DNA of 64,000 bases from positions 43,769-107,768 of the forward strand of contig CADANQ010000002.1 of assembly GCA_902789365.1 (NCBI GenBank). The letters run 5' to 3'. How positions within the stretch are numbered: position 1 is the stretch's first letter; every line of letters starts with the position of its first letter. The notes beneath the pieces are model-generated. The model saw only the letters and a program-made list of their open reading frames with translations, had not been told where the DNA came from and made no database searches. The position numbers and the translations under genes were made by a program. This DNA comes from an uncultured Eubacteriales bacterium (GTDB lineage Bacteria > Bacillota > Clostridia > Christensenellales > Aristaeellaceae). Below, piece by piece: positions 33,501 through 41,637 of the stretch.

Positions 33501-35300
33501 ATGTTTCAGGAATTTCTTTCCCGTCATCCCCTTTCCTTCGCCTCTCCCGGTCCCTTCCCGCTGTACCCGCCCTCGGGCAGCGCCTCTTGGCGCGCCCTTC
33601 CGGAGACCGTCAAACGCGAAATCGCGGAGGAAGCGGAAAAGGTCTCCGCCCGGCCCTATCCGATGCGCCTGGCCGCGGATTTCCTGGCCTTCACGCGCAC
33701 GGGCAGCCGGAAGGCGGACGAAGACCCCTATTTTTTCAGACGCCGAAAGCTGTGCTGGGCCGCGCTCAGGTGCTGCGTGGATGAAAATGCCCCCCTGGAC
33801 GACGTGATCGACGGACTGTGGTGCATTTCGGAGGAAACGTCGTGGGTCATTTCCGCCCACAACGTCAACCCGATCCCCGGCGCTCCGTCCCCCGCCGAAT
33901 ACCCCCTGCCCGACCCGGACAGGCCGTATATCGACCTCTTCAGCGCCCAGACCGGCATGATTCTCTCCATCGTGTCTTTTCTTCTGCAAAAACCCCTTGA
34001 AGCGGCCGCGCCGCAGGTTCTCTCCCGTGTCCGCAGGGAGCTGCTCCTCCGCGTTATCCGTCCCTTTATGAATAACGACGATTTCTGGTGGATGGGCTTC
34101 AGGCGGAAGGACCTTTGCAACTGGACCCCCTGGATCGTTTCCAACGTGCTGGTCACATCCTGCCTGACGCGCCTGCCGGAGGACATCTCCCTCCCCTCCC
34201 TGACGGAACGGGCCCTCCTGATGGTGGACCGCTGGCTGGATACCGTCCCCGAGGACGGGGGCTGCGACGAAGGTGCGGGCTACTGGAACATGGCCGGCGG
34301 CGCGCTACTGGACTGTGTCGAGGTGCTTGAAAAGACCGCCGGGGACATGACTGAACTGTGGCAAAATGAAAAGCTCCGCGCCGTCGCCTCCTTCCCCCTC
34401 AAAATGGAAATCGGCCATGGCTGGTTCGCCAACTTCGCCGACTGCGACGCCCGTCCCTTCCTGTCGGGCGAAAGGCTGCAGTACGCCGGAGAGAAGCTCG
34501 GCGACGCTGCCCTCGTCTCCCTCGGTCACCGGTACCGCGGAACGGTTTCGGACCAGATGAAGGACGTGCCCCACCTGACGCGCCTCCTTTCCTTCCTTTT
34601 CCGGCCGGATCCGGAAGGCGTTCCCTCCCGCCCCGGCGACGTGTGGCTGAAGGATCTTCAGGTCCGCCTGGTCCGCAGGGGAAGACTGACCCTGTGCTGC
34701 AAGGGCGGGCACAACGGCGAAAGCCACAACCACAACGACGTGGGGTCCTTCATGCTCTATGTCGATTCCGAGCCCGTGATCCCTGACGCCGGCAACATGA
34801 CCTACACCGCCAAAACCTTTTCCGACGAACGTTATTCCCTCTGGAACGTCCGCTCCGCCTGGCACAACCTTCCCCTCCCTCTGGGAAAGGAACAGCTTCC
34901 CGGCGGAGACCGCTGCGCCGAGAATGTCTTCTGTCTCCCGGACGGCCTTTCTCTTAACCTGGAATCGGCTTACGGACGCGGGGATATTCTGTCCGTCCGC
35001 AGGGAGCTGCGCCTCACGGAGGAGGCCCTTGTCCTTAGGGACCGGATCGAAACGGCAAAAGAAGGCGAAAACACCTGGGTTTTCATGCTCCGCTCCAGGC
35101 CCTCCGTCGTCGGCTGTACCGTCGAATCCGGCCCGGCGCGCATTTCCTTCCCGGAAGGGTTCTCCTGCGCCTGCGAAGAAATTCCCGTGACCGACGCCAG
35201 GATGGCGGCCAATTTTCCCGGTTCCCTTTTCCGCGTCCTCGTAAGTGCGCCCACGTCGGGCTCCGCCGACGCCCTGTTCACCGTCCGGCTCCTTTCCTGA
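33501..35300 (+). CDS. Heparinase II/III-like polysaccharide or oligosaccharide lyase
   Basis: 599 residues. The N-terminal two thirds are alpha-helical (toroid-like), and the C-terminal part is the heparinase II/III-like beta domain: GGHNGESHNHNDVGSFMLY near 401-418 followed by PDAGNMTYTAKTF, with the conserved His and Asp residues of this family. Such enzymes cleave uronic-acid-containing chains by beta-elimination and leave a 4,5-unsaturated uronate. No signal peptide is present, so it should act on imported oligosaccharides. The next gene, a GH88 hydrolase, removes exactly that unsaturated residue. Exact substrate (glycosaminoglycan, alginate-like or plant glucuronan) cannot be read; no sulfatase is nearby. 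Confidence 0.87.
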   Translation: MFQEFLSRHPLSFASPGPFPLYPPSGSASWRALPETVKREIAEEAEKVSARPYPMRLAADFLAFTRTGSRKADEDPYFFRRRKLCWAALRCCVDENAPLDDVIDGLWCISEETSWVISAHNVNPIPGAPSPAEYPLPDPDRPYIDLFSAQTGMILSIVSFLLQKPLEAAAPQVLSRVRRELLLRVIRPFMNNDDFWWMGFRRKDLCNWTPWIVSNVLVTSCLTRLPEDISLPSLTERALLMVDRWLDTVPEDGGCDEGAGYWNMAGGALLDCVEVLEKTAGDMTELWQNEKLRAVASFPLKMEIGHGWFANFADCDARPFLSGERLQYAGEKLGDAALVSLGHRYRGTVSDQMKDVPHLTRLLSFLFRPDPEGVPSRPGDVWLKDLQVRLVRRGRLTLCCKGGHNGESHNHNDVGSFMLYVDSEPVIPDAGNMTYTAKTFSDERYSLWNVRSAWHNLPLPLGKEQLPGGDRCAENVFCLPDGLSLNLESAYGRGDILSVRRELRLTEEALVLRDRIETAKEGENTWVFMLRSRPSVVGCTVESGPARISFPEGFSCACEEIPVTDARMAANFPGSLFRVLVSAPTSGSADALFTVRLLS

Positions 35301-35332
35301 AGGGCTCCATTCCATCAAGGAGGCATAAGACA

Positions 35333-36442
35333 TTGCTGAATCGTTATCAGGAAGCCATGGAAAAGATCATGGCCAAGTATTCCTCCGGCATTCGGGAAGC
35401 AGAAGAAAAAAACATGATCCCCTACAAAAGCGAGCAGGGGCATTGGTTCGCGTCCCCCTTCGACGGGAACTCCTGGTGGACGGGCGGGTTTTATCCGGCC
35501 CTGATGTGGCAGTTCCGCGCCGCCGGAGGGGACGAGCGCTTCCTTGCCGAAGCCCTCAGAGTCGAAAAACTGCTGACCGACGAATTCCGCACCTTTACGT
35601 TCCTCAACCACGACGTGGGCTTCATGTACCTGCTCTCCTGCGGCGCCGACGCGAAAATCACCGGCTCCGTCCAGGCGAAGGCCGATACCCTGCACGCAGC
35701 TTCCCTGCTTATGGGCCGGTTCAATCCCGCGGGCTTTATCCGGGCGTGGAACCATCCCTCCCAGGCCGGCTTTGCCATCATCGACTGCATGATGAACCTC
35801 AGCCTCCTCTTCCGCGCTTCGCGGGAAACGGGGGATCCGCGTTTTTCGCATACCGCGATGATCCACGCGGACACCACCCTGCGGGAATTCCTTCGCGGCG
35901 ACGGCTCGGTCAGCCACATCATCGAATTCGATCCGGCAACCGGCGCGAGGGTCCGGGAGCACGCCGGACAGGGCTATGCCCTGGGCAGCCAGTGGAGCCG
36001 CGGCCAGGCCTGGGGGCTTTACGGATTTACACTGGCCCACATGAATACCGGGGAGCAGCGGTACCTTGACGCCGCCGAAAAAATCGCCGCCAATTTCATT
36101 TCCCATATCCGTCCCGACGGCCTGACGGACTGTGATTTCTGCCAGCCCGCCGACACGGAGCGGCTTGACAACATCGCCGGAGCCATCGCCGCCTGCGGCC
36201 TGCAGGAGCTGAATCGCGTCACCGGCAAAAAAGAATACCTGGACGCGGCCCTAAAGCTGGTCGACGGCATACTGGACCATTGCTGCGATTATTCGGACCG
36301 CATCCGCGGGGTCCTCACCCACTGCACCGCCAGCTATCACGACGACGGCGCCGGGAGGCACACCAACATCATCTACGGCGATTATTTCCTGACGGAGGCC
36401 CTGGCCAAGCTGAACGGAACCGACCCGATGCTCTGGCTGTAA
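35333..36442 (+). CDS. Unsaturated glucuronyl hydrolase (GH88)
   Basis: 369 residues from TTG 35333, chosen because AAGGAGG lies eight bases upstream; the next ATG is 24 bases inside without a good site. The alpha/alpha barrel signatures of GH88 are present: HDVGFMY with Asp94, IIDCMMN with Asp151, and WSRGQAWGLYG near 220-231. The two aspartates correspond in spacing to the catalytic pair described for the Bacillus GL1 enzyme. It hydrolyses the unsaturated uronate from the non-reducing end of lyase products by enol-ether hydration. No signal peptide: cytoplasmic. Confidence 0.92.
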   Translation: MLNRYQEAMEKIMAKYSSGIREAEEKNMIPYKSEQGHWFASPFDGNSWWTGGFYPALMWQFRAAGGDERFLAEALRVEKLLTDEFRTFTFLNHDVGFMYLLSCGADAKITGSVQAKADTLHAASLLMGRFNPAGFIRAWNHPSQAGFAIIDCMMNLSLLFRASRETGDPRFSHTAMIHADTTLREFLRGDGSVSHIIEFDPATGARVREHAGQGYALGSQWSRGQAWGLYGFTLAHMNTGEQRYLDAAEKIAANFISHIRPDGLTDCDFCQPADTERLDNIAGAIAACGLQELNRVTGKKEYLDAALKLVDGILDHCCDYSDRIRGVLTHCTASYHDDGAGRHTNIIYGDYFLTEALAKLNGTDPMLWL

Positions 36443-36468
36443 AGCGCTCCCGGGGAAAGGACGGTCTT

Positions 36469-37251
36469 ATGATTTCGATTGTCTTATCCGATAAAAACGG
36501 CGCCGTCCTCGCCCGCGCCGAGGGCGGCGGGGAAGCGCTTTTGTGCGCGGACCGGGTGTATGCGGAGGGCGACTTCCTTCAAATCACCGGTCCCCGGCAC
36601 CTGTTCCTGCAGACGGACCAGGCCCTGCCCCGGGGCGAGGTCTTCCTGCCGGACGGAAGGATGACCTGGCGGGTGCCCTTCGGGGAGCACCGCAATGCCT
36701 ATCCTCCCGGCTGCTTCGAAGCCCCGCGTCACATCATCCTTGCCCGGGAAATGTCCCGGGAGGAGATTCTTTCCGTCCGGGTCCTTTCCAGGAACCCGGC
36801 GGACCTGCGGGGAGACACCGATTTTTATCCCCACTGCACCGCCAACGTTGAAACCCGGAACGAGGCCTGCTTCTCGGCAAGAAACGTCATCGACGGGCTT
36901 ACCTTCAACACCTTCCACGGCGAATGGCCCTATCAGAGCTGGGGCATCGGCGCCAGGGAGGACGCCCGGTGCGTGCTTGACCTGGGACGGGAAACGGAAG
37001 TGACCCAAATGGCCCTCGTCCTCCGGGCCGATTTTCCCCACGACGCTTGGTGGACCGGCGGGCACGCTGTCCTGTCCGACGGCGCGGACATCGCCTTTTC
37101 CCTGAAAAAGACCGGGGACAGGCAGTTCATCTCCCTCGCCGGTCACCGGGTGCGGTGGCTAAGGCTGGAGAGGCTCACAAAAAGCGACGATCCCTCCGCC
37201 TTCCCCGCCCTGAGGCAATGGGAGGTTTACGGCCGGGATATCGAAGAATAA
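36469..37251 (+). CDS. Unrecognised protein of the glucuronide locus, possible discoidin-like domain
   Basis: 260 residues from ATG 36469, with AAAGGA eight bases before it; the earlier open frame overlaps the GH88 gene. No signal peptide. The N-terminal half is beta-rich; the C-terminal half (from about 140) has ARNVIDGLTFNTFHGEWPYQ, then a strand pattern with DLGRETEVTQMAL and VRWLRLERL, as in galactose-binding-like (F5/8 type C) domains. An intracellular sugar-binding or auxiliary role in handling the oligosaccharide fits its position as last gene of the locus. I cannot name a family with certainty. Confidence 0.65.
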   Translation: MISIVLSDKNGAVLARAEGGGEALLCADRVYAEGDFLQITGPRHLFLQTDQALPRGEVFLPDGRMTWRVPFGEHRNAYPPGCFEAPRHIILAREMSREEILSVRVLSRNPADLRGDTDFYPHCTANVETRNEACFSARNVIDGLTFNTFHGEWPYQSWGIGAREDARCVLDLGRETEVTQMALVLRADFPHDAWWTGGHAVLSDGADIAFSLKKTGDRQFISLAGHRVRWLRLERLTKSDDPSAFPALRQWEVYGRDIEE

Positions 37252-37265
37252 CGGGATTTCTTTCA

Positions 37266-37297
37266 GCCGCCGTCCGGTCCTGTGTCCGTACGGCGGC
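37266..37297 (+). terminator. Weak terminator-like hairpin ending the glucuronide locus
   Basis: An 8-bp stem GCCGCCGT/ACGGCGGC with a 16-base loop, followed by CGTCCTTTCCCCTTT. The T-tract is interrupted. Confidence 0.45.
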
Positions 37298-37326
37298 CGT
37301 CCTTTCCCCTTTGAGGAAGAATAATC

Positions 37327-37355
37327 TTGTGCTGTCCCCGCAAAAGTGGTATATT
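37327..37355 (+). promoter_or_regulatory. Promoter of the cmk-plsC-HTH operon
   Basis: TTGTGC (37327-37332), 17 bases, TATATT (37350-37355). Leader of about 100 bases before the cmk ATG at 37462; I see no riboswitch-like structure in it. Confidence 0.68.
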
Positions 37356-37461
37356 TGGACCGGAAGATTCTTTCGGCAAAGCATCCCGGCCCCGGACCGG
37401 AGGACGAAGTTCGCCGCCGGACGCGCCACCGGGCAAATCCAACAGCAAGGAGCGATCAGCC

Positions 37462-38139
37462 ATGCCCATATCCATCGCCGTGGACGGCCCCGTCGGGGCC
37501 GGCAAAACGACCATCTGCGACGCCGTGTGCAGGGAACTCGGCATCCTTCACCTGGACACCGGCGCAATGTACCGCGCCGTAGGCGTTTCCGTTCTCGGGA
37601 AAGGCGTTTCCACCGACGACGAGGAAAGCATCGTACGTCTCCTCACTGACGGTGAAATCGATATCGACGTCGAATACCGGGACGGCGAGCAGATCACCCT
37701 GGTCAACGGAGAAAACGTCAACGGCCTGATCCGCACCCAGGAGGCCGGCTCGGCCGCCTCCGCCGTTTCCAGGTTCCCCGGGGTCAGGCGGCACCTGGTG
37801 GCCCTCCAGCAGGCCATGGCCAAACGCCAAAGCATGCTGCTGGACGGCAGGGACATCGGCACCGTGGTCCTGCCCGACGCCGACGTAAAGATTTACCTGA
37901 CCGCCTCCAGCCTGAAGCGCGCCGAGCGCCGCAGGGCCCAATTGCTGGAAGCCGGCACGGACATTCCCCTGGAGGAGATCATCCGCGAGGTGGAAGCCAG
38001 GGATTATCAGGACATGCACCGCGAGACCGATCCCCTCCGCCGGGCGGAGGACGCGGTGGTCGTGGATTCATCTGACCTGACCTTTGAGGAGACCGTGGAA
38101 CGGGTGCTTTCACTGATAAAGGCGGCGAAAAAAGAATGA
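37462..38139 (+). CDS. cmk: Cytidylate kinase
   Basis: 225 residues from ATG 37462, behind AAGGAG. P-loop GPVGAGKT at residues 8-15, the CMP-binding LDTGAMYRAVG, and DGRDIGTVVLPDA are all standard. It phosphorylates CMP and dCMP. The stop overlaps plsC by four bases. The cmk-plsC pairing recurs in Clostridia, there often followed by ispH or rpsA; here an HTH gene follows instead. Confidence 0.96.
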   Translation: MPISIAVDGPVGAGKTTICDAVCRELGILHLDTGAMYRAVGVSVLGKGVSTDDEESIVRLLTDGEIDIDVEYRDGEQITLVNGENVNGLIRTQEAGSAASAVSRFPGVRRHLVALQQAMAKRQSMLLDGRDIGTVVLPDADVKIYLTASSLKRAERRRAQLLEAGTDIPLEEIIREVEARDYQDMHRETDPLRRAEDAVVVDSSDLTFEETVERVLSLIKAAKKE

Positions 38140-38783
38140 GCGTCATTCCCGACAGAAAAAAGGAACACACCTTTCTGTATACCGTGGCCCGCTTCGTCAC
38201 CCGGCTGACGGTCCGCGGCGGCCTGTACCCGGTGCGCGTCACCGGCGCGGAAAAGATCCGGCAGCTTCAGGCCCCGGCCATCCTGATCGCCAACCACCGC
38301 TCGATGATGGACCCGCTGATCATCGCGTCCTATTCTCCCTACGAAATCCGTTTCCTGGGCAAAAAGGAACTGGCCGCAAAAAAAGCGGGCGCCTTCCTGT
38401 TCAACGCGCTCCACATGATCCCGGTCAGCCGGCACGAGACGGACCTGAACGCCATGCGCGCCTGTGTCAAAGCCCTGAAGGACGGTTATATTCTGGGGGT
38501 CTTCCCCGAAGGCACCCGGTGCAGGGACACCCTGATGGAAAAGCCCGAAACCGGCGTCGCAATGATCGCCCTGCGTTCCGGGGTTCCGCTGCTCCCGGTA
38601 TACATTGACGAAAAGCCCCGCTTTCTCAGGCGCACCTGGGCTTACGCGGGCGACCCGATCGAATACGGCGACCTCAGCGCCCGGGGGATCAGCAAGGAAA
38701 CCGCGGAAGAACTGACCCAAAGGATCCGGGAGACCTTTTACCGCCTGAGGGATGAAAACGAAAAGGAGAAAAACCGTTCATGA
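38136..38783 (+). CDS. plsC: 1-acyl-sn-glycerol-3-phosphate acyltransferase
   Basis: 215 residues. Acyltransferase block I NHRSMMDPL is a slight variant of NHxxxxD (here NHRSMMD), block II FLGKKEL, block III FPEGTRCRD, and block IV VPLLPVYI. It makes phosphatidic acid at the membrane. No long N-terminal anchor; the hydrophobic PAILIA region before block I probably docks the membrane. Overlaps cmk and the HTH gene by four bases each. Confidence 0.93.
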   Translation: MSVIPDRKKEHTFLYTVARFVTRLTVRGGLYPVRVTGAEKIRQLQAPAILIANHRSMMDPLIIASYSPYEIRFLGKKELAAKKAGAFLFNALHMIPVSRHETDLNAMRACVKALKDGYILGVFPEGTRCRDTLMEKPETGVAMIALRSGVPLLPVYIDEKPRFLRRTWAYAGDPIEYGDLSARGISKETAEELTQRIRETFYRLRDENEKEKNRS

Positions 38784-39526
38784 GCAGACTGGGTGACCTG
38801 ATCCGCCTTGAAAGGACCCGCAGGAACCTGACTTACAAGCAGGTGGCCAGGATGTGCGGCGTCAGCGACAAATTTCTGCAGGACGTGGAAAGCGGCAAAC
38901 GGATCATAGCCGACGACCAGGCCCGCCGCATCCTGAAAGCCATCGGCCTCAAAGAACATTCGGAGGCTGATTTTACCCTGGACGACATCGCCTCCACCGT
39001 CGATCTGCAAAGCGCCATGCCCCGCATCATCAGCGCGCAGGAAAAACGTCAGGATACCGTCGACGGCAAAAAAACCGCCGATAAAACCGCGGACAAAAAA
39101 ACCGACTCCGAAAAAGTCGGGGCCGGCTCCATCTGGCTGGACGCCCTGTCCGGCGTGCTCAAGCACGTGCCGGTATACAACGCCGTGATGAAGGAGGTGG
39201 ACCACCGTCTGCTTCCCGTCACCGACGGCCGCATTGCCGGCGCGCCCGCCGACAAGGTGTATTACTTCATGGCCCCGGACAACGACCTGCGGGGCTTCCG
39301 CGTACTGAAGGGGGATATCCTCCTGGTGGTGCCCGCCCAGGTCCCGGTGGACGGAAGCATCATGCTGCTCCGGACGCCGGTGGGCCATGTGCTGCGCAAG
39401 GTCAGCGTCCTCCCCCGTTTTCAGGCCATGCTCCAGCGGTTCGACGCGACCTGCGAAAGCGAAATCAGGAATTTCAACGAGCTGACGGTGGTCGGCCGCT
39501 GCGTCCGTCTGGAAGCGGACCTGTAA
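38780..39526 (+). CDS. HTH (XRE) protein with degenerate LexA/S24-like domain
   Basis: 248 residues. Residues 6-58 are a Cro/CI-type HTH (YKQVARMCGVSDKFLQDVESG). A Lys/Asp/Thr-rich linker (about 90-118) follows, then a beta-rich domain of S24 peptidase shape (YYFMAPDNDLRGFRVLKGDILLV in outline, then VPVDGSIMLLRT and HVLRKV). The position where LexA and CI have the catalytic serine of GDSM reads DNDL, so self-cleavage is unlikely; a lysine remains in LRKV. It is coupled to plsC by a four-base overlap, so a link to lipid or nucleotide supply is possible. Target unknown. Confidence 0.78.
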   Translation: MSRLGDLIRLERTRRNLTYKQVARMCGVSDKFLQDVESGKRIIADDQARRILKAIGLKEHSEADFTLDDIASTVDLQSAMPRIISAQEKRQDTVDGKKTADKTADKKTDSEKVGAGSIWLDALSGVLKHVPVYNAVMKEVDHRLLPVTDGRIAGAPADKVYYFMAPDNDLRGFRVLKGDILLVVPAQVPVDGSIMLLRTPVGHVLRKVSVLPRFQAMLQRFDATCESEIRNFNELTVVGRCVRLEADL

Positions 39527-39553
39527 CAGCCGACGGCCGAAAACAAAAAAAAC

Positions 39554-39595
39554 GCCGCTGCGGGGATCAAAATGATCCGGCAGCGGCCTTTTTTT
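39554..39595. terminator. Bidirectional terminator after the HTH gene
   Basis: Outer 8-bp stem GCCGCTGC (39554-39561) with GCAGCGGC (39580-39587) and inner GGATCA/TGATCC; TTTTTTT follows on the plus strand and AAAAAAAA precedes, so it also suits the convergent secreted-protein genes. Confidence 0.92.
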
Positions 39596-40505
39596 ACGGA
39601 CTGATCACATAATTCCCCTGGCAGTATTTGCAGACCCCATGCTCGCATTCGGTGCATTCCACCCTGCCTTTGCCGTCGCATCCGGGGCATCTGCCGTTTC
39701 CGCCGCATTCGGCGCAGGGAATAAAGGCGGATGTGCCCACGCCTCCCCAGCCGATCGTCTGTATCCCTCCGCTCCCGTGGCAGGCTCTGCATCTGCCGAG
39801 TCCGAGGCATTCCGGGCATTTCACGACGCCTCTCCCGCGGCAGGTTTTGCAATGGCCCCTGACGCAGTGGGAACAGACCGTCACCTCTTTTTCCGGCGCG
39901 GTTTCTTCCGGAAAAACGTCCTCAATATCATTGTCCTCATCCTCCGCTGCGCCGATCAGCGTCAGCGTTTCTTCGTCCCTCCGGTATTCCAGCATAAACG
40001 CGCAGTCCGCGTCAGTGTTGTATACGAACCCGGATACGGCCTTGCCGCCGTTCTCCTCCGTCTGTTCGATTTCGCATCCCATGTCGTTCAGGAAAGCCAT
40101 GTATCCTGTGAAATCCTCTTCGGTCACCCGTTCATAGACGTACTCCGGGCTGCCTTCCTCATCGTTCCTTTCAATCCGGTCCGCTTTCCTTCCCGTCATA
40201 TCGCCAAAGCCGAGTCCGGAGAACAGCGCCGCTTCCTCCGGCTTGTCTTCCTCCCCGGCAGGGGCCGACGGCGCGGGAGACGCTTCCGGCCCGGGAGTCG
40301 CCGTCGCCAGCAGGGCGAACATTCCGTCCTCATAAACCGCCGTCGCCGCGGGCGCGGCCGGAAGGGGCGCTGCTGTCGGGACGGGGGACGGCGTCGCAAT
40401 CAGTGAAAACAGGCTTTCAGCGCCGGCGCAGGTTACGCAAAGCAGCAGGACCGGCAGGATACAGGCGGCTTTTCCCGCCCTGCCGGGAATATTCCTGTTA
40501 TTCAT
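39594..40505 (-). CDS. Secreted protein with eight CxxC motifs (DnaJ zinc-finger-like C-terminus)
   Basis: 303 residues from ATG 40505 (AGGGGGAT before it). Signal peptide about 1-29, then a Pro/Ala/Thr linker with two TPxPxP stretches (about 37-85). A roughly 70-residue alpha/beta module (about 120-190, EEDFTGYMAFLNDMGCEIEQ) follows, then a cysteine-rich C-terminal region from about 212 with eight CxxC pairs separated by GxG/GHG turns, very like the DnaJ CxxCxGxG zinc region. There is no J-domain. A secreted DnaJ-like zinc region is unusual because bacterial DnaJ is cytoplasmic. It shares its module with the next gene upstream. Function unknown; zinc binding or disulfide handling are guesses. 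Confidence 0.75.
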   Translation of the reverse strand: MNNRNIPGRAGKAACILPVLLLCVTCAGAESLFSLIATPSPVPTAAPLPAAPAATAVYEDGMFALLATATPGPEASPAPSAPAGEEDKPEEAALFSGLGFGDMTGRKADRIERNDEEGSPEYVYERVTEEDFTGYMAFLNDMGCEIEQTEENGGKAVSGFVYNTDADCAFMLEYRRDEETLTLIGAAEDEDNDIEDVFPEETAPEKEVTVCSHCVRGHCKTCRGRGVVKCPECLGLGRCRACHGSGGIQTIGWGGVGTSAFIPCAECGGNGRCPGCDGKGRVECTECEHGVCKYCQGNYVISP

Positions 40506-40545
40506 CGGGATCCCCCTTTCTCTTGGTTTTCCGTTCCGCAACGGG

Positions 40546-41547
40546 TCAGTCGGCCGGCGTCTTATAGCAGTCGACGCCGTTCTCCCGAAGCACGACCACA
40601 ACCCTGTCGCCGGTCATGAACTCAACGGTAACATACATCGTGCCGTCGGCGGAATTGCGAACGCCGGAAGGAACATCGAAGATCGAATACAGATGATTGT
40701 CCGTCATGCTTGGAAGAGGCCACGACGCATGGGTTACAAAATCCAGACTCTTCCTGTATCCGTTTACAAACATTTTGAGTTTGGTGTACCTCGCGGGAGT
40801 AGACTGCTCGTAGCTGTATTCCCCGTCTCCGTTGACATAATGCAGCGTCATCGTCAGCACTTCGTTTTTATTCGCGCAAAACTGCAGTTCCCTGTCCGTC
40901 GTGTTGAATGCTTTGAAGCCGAAATAGGTGTAAACCGTTTTTGTCTTATTCCCCAGGACAATCCATTCGCCGTTGATGTCGTAATAGTCGTTCGCGCCAT
41001 AACTCCTGTCGACCATGCCGGCCATCGGGCACTTATCATTCAGATGGAAATCCACGAGCGTAAACCTTCCCAGCCCCGGCACCTGGATTTCCTCCCCGAG
41101 GGAAACGGTCCGATACCCCGGGAACCTGGGCTGTTCATAGTCCGTCCCCTCGGGATAGACCAGGGTCATGACCTGCCCGGCCGCATCGTAAAACAGGACG
41201 AATGCCGTCCGTCCGTCGGAAAGGGCATAGGCCGTCTGCCCGTCCCGGGTTTCCGTGCCTGTCACGGAAAACCCGCGCGCGCCCAGGTATTCGCCGAAAG
41301 CGTTGAAACCGTCCGCCGGCACGTTTCTGTAGGTCAACATGATCCCGCCCTGAGCGTTTTCCCCCACCTCATCCGCCTCCACGTTTGCCATCATGCCGTA
41401 GGACGGGGCGTAAACCGGGGCCGCCGGGGCCGCGGTAGGCGCCGGGGTGGGAACGGGCGTCATCACGGGAAGGATCGAACCCGCGCACGCGCCGGAGACG
41501 ATCAGGGAAAAAAGAAGCGTCATGAATACCATACGAAGCGTCTTCAT
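40546..41547 (-). CDS. Secreted protein sharing a module with its neighbour; C-terminal beta domain
   Basis: 333 residues from ATG 41547 (GGAGGAAAC before it). Signal peptide about 1-22, TP-rich linker 29-45, then the same module as the neighbouring gene (about 70-135: VPADGFNAFGEYLGARGF, then FVLFYDAAGQVMTLVYPEG). The C-terminal 190 residues are beta-rich with a sandwich pattern (IQVPGLGRFTLVDFHL, then YYDINGEWIVLGN, LQFCANKNEVLTMTLHYV), resembling telokin-like or immunoglobulin-like extracellular domains. The 40-base gap to the next gene implies an operon of two. Family not recognised. Confidence 0.72.
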   Translation of the reverse strand: MKTLRMVFMTLLFSLIVSGACAGSILPVMTPVPTPAPTAAPAAPVYAPSYGMMANVEADEVGENAQGGIMLTYRNVPADGFNAFGEYLGARGFSVTGTETRDGQTAYALSDGRTAFVLFYDAAGQVMTLVYPEGTDYEQPRFPGYRTVSLGEEIQVPGLGRFTLVDFHLNDKCPMAGMVDRSYGANDYYDINGEWIVLGNKTKTVYTYFGFKAFNTTDRELQFCANKNEVLTMTLHYVNGDGEYSYEQSTPARYTKLKMFVNGYRKSLDFVTHASWPLPSMTDNHLYSIFDVPSGVRNSADGTMYVTVEFMTGDRVVVVLRENGVDCYKTPAD

Positions 41548-41587
41548 TTTTGTTTCCTCCTTTGTCGGCCTTCCTGTTTGCGGGGAT

Positions 41588-41596
41588 ATCATATCA
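41588..41596 (-). promoter_or_regulatory. Possible extended -10 promoter of the two secreted-protein genes
   Basis: Minus strand TGATATGAT (41596-41588), a TGn TATGAT element 41 bases before the ATG. No convincing -35. Confidence 0.42.
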
Positions 41597-41637
41597 CGCG
41601 CCGTCTTTCCTTTTTGCGTTATGCTTCCGCTGCCCTG

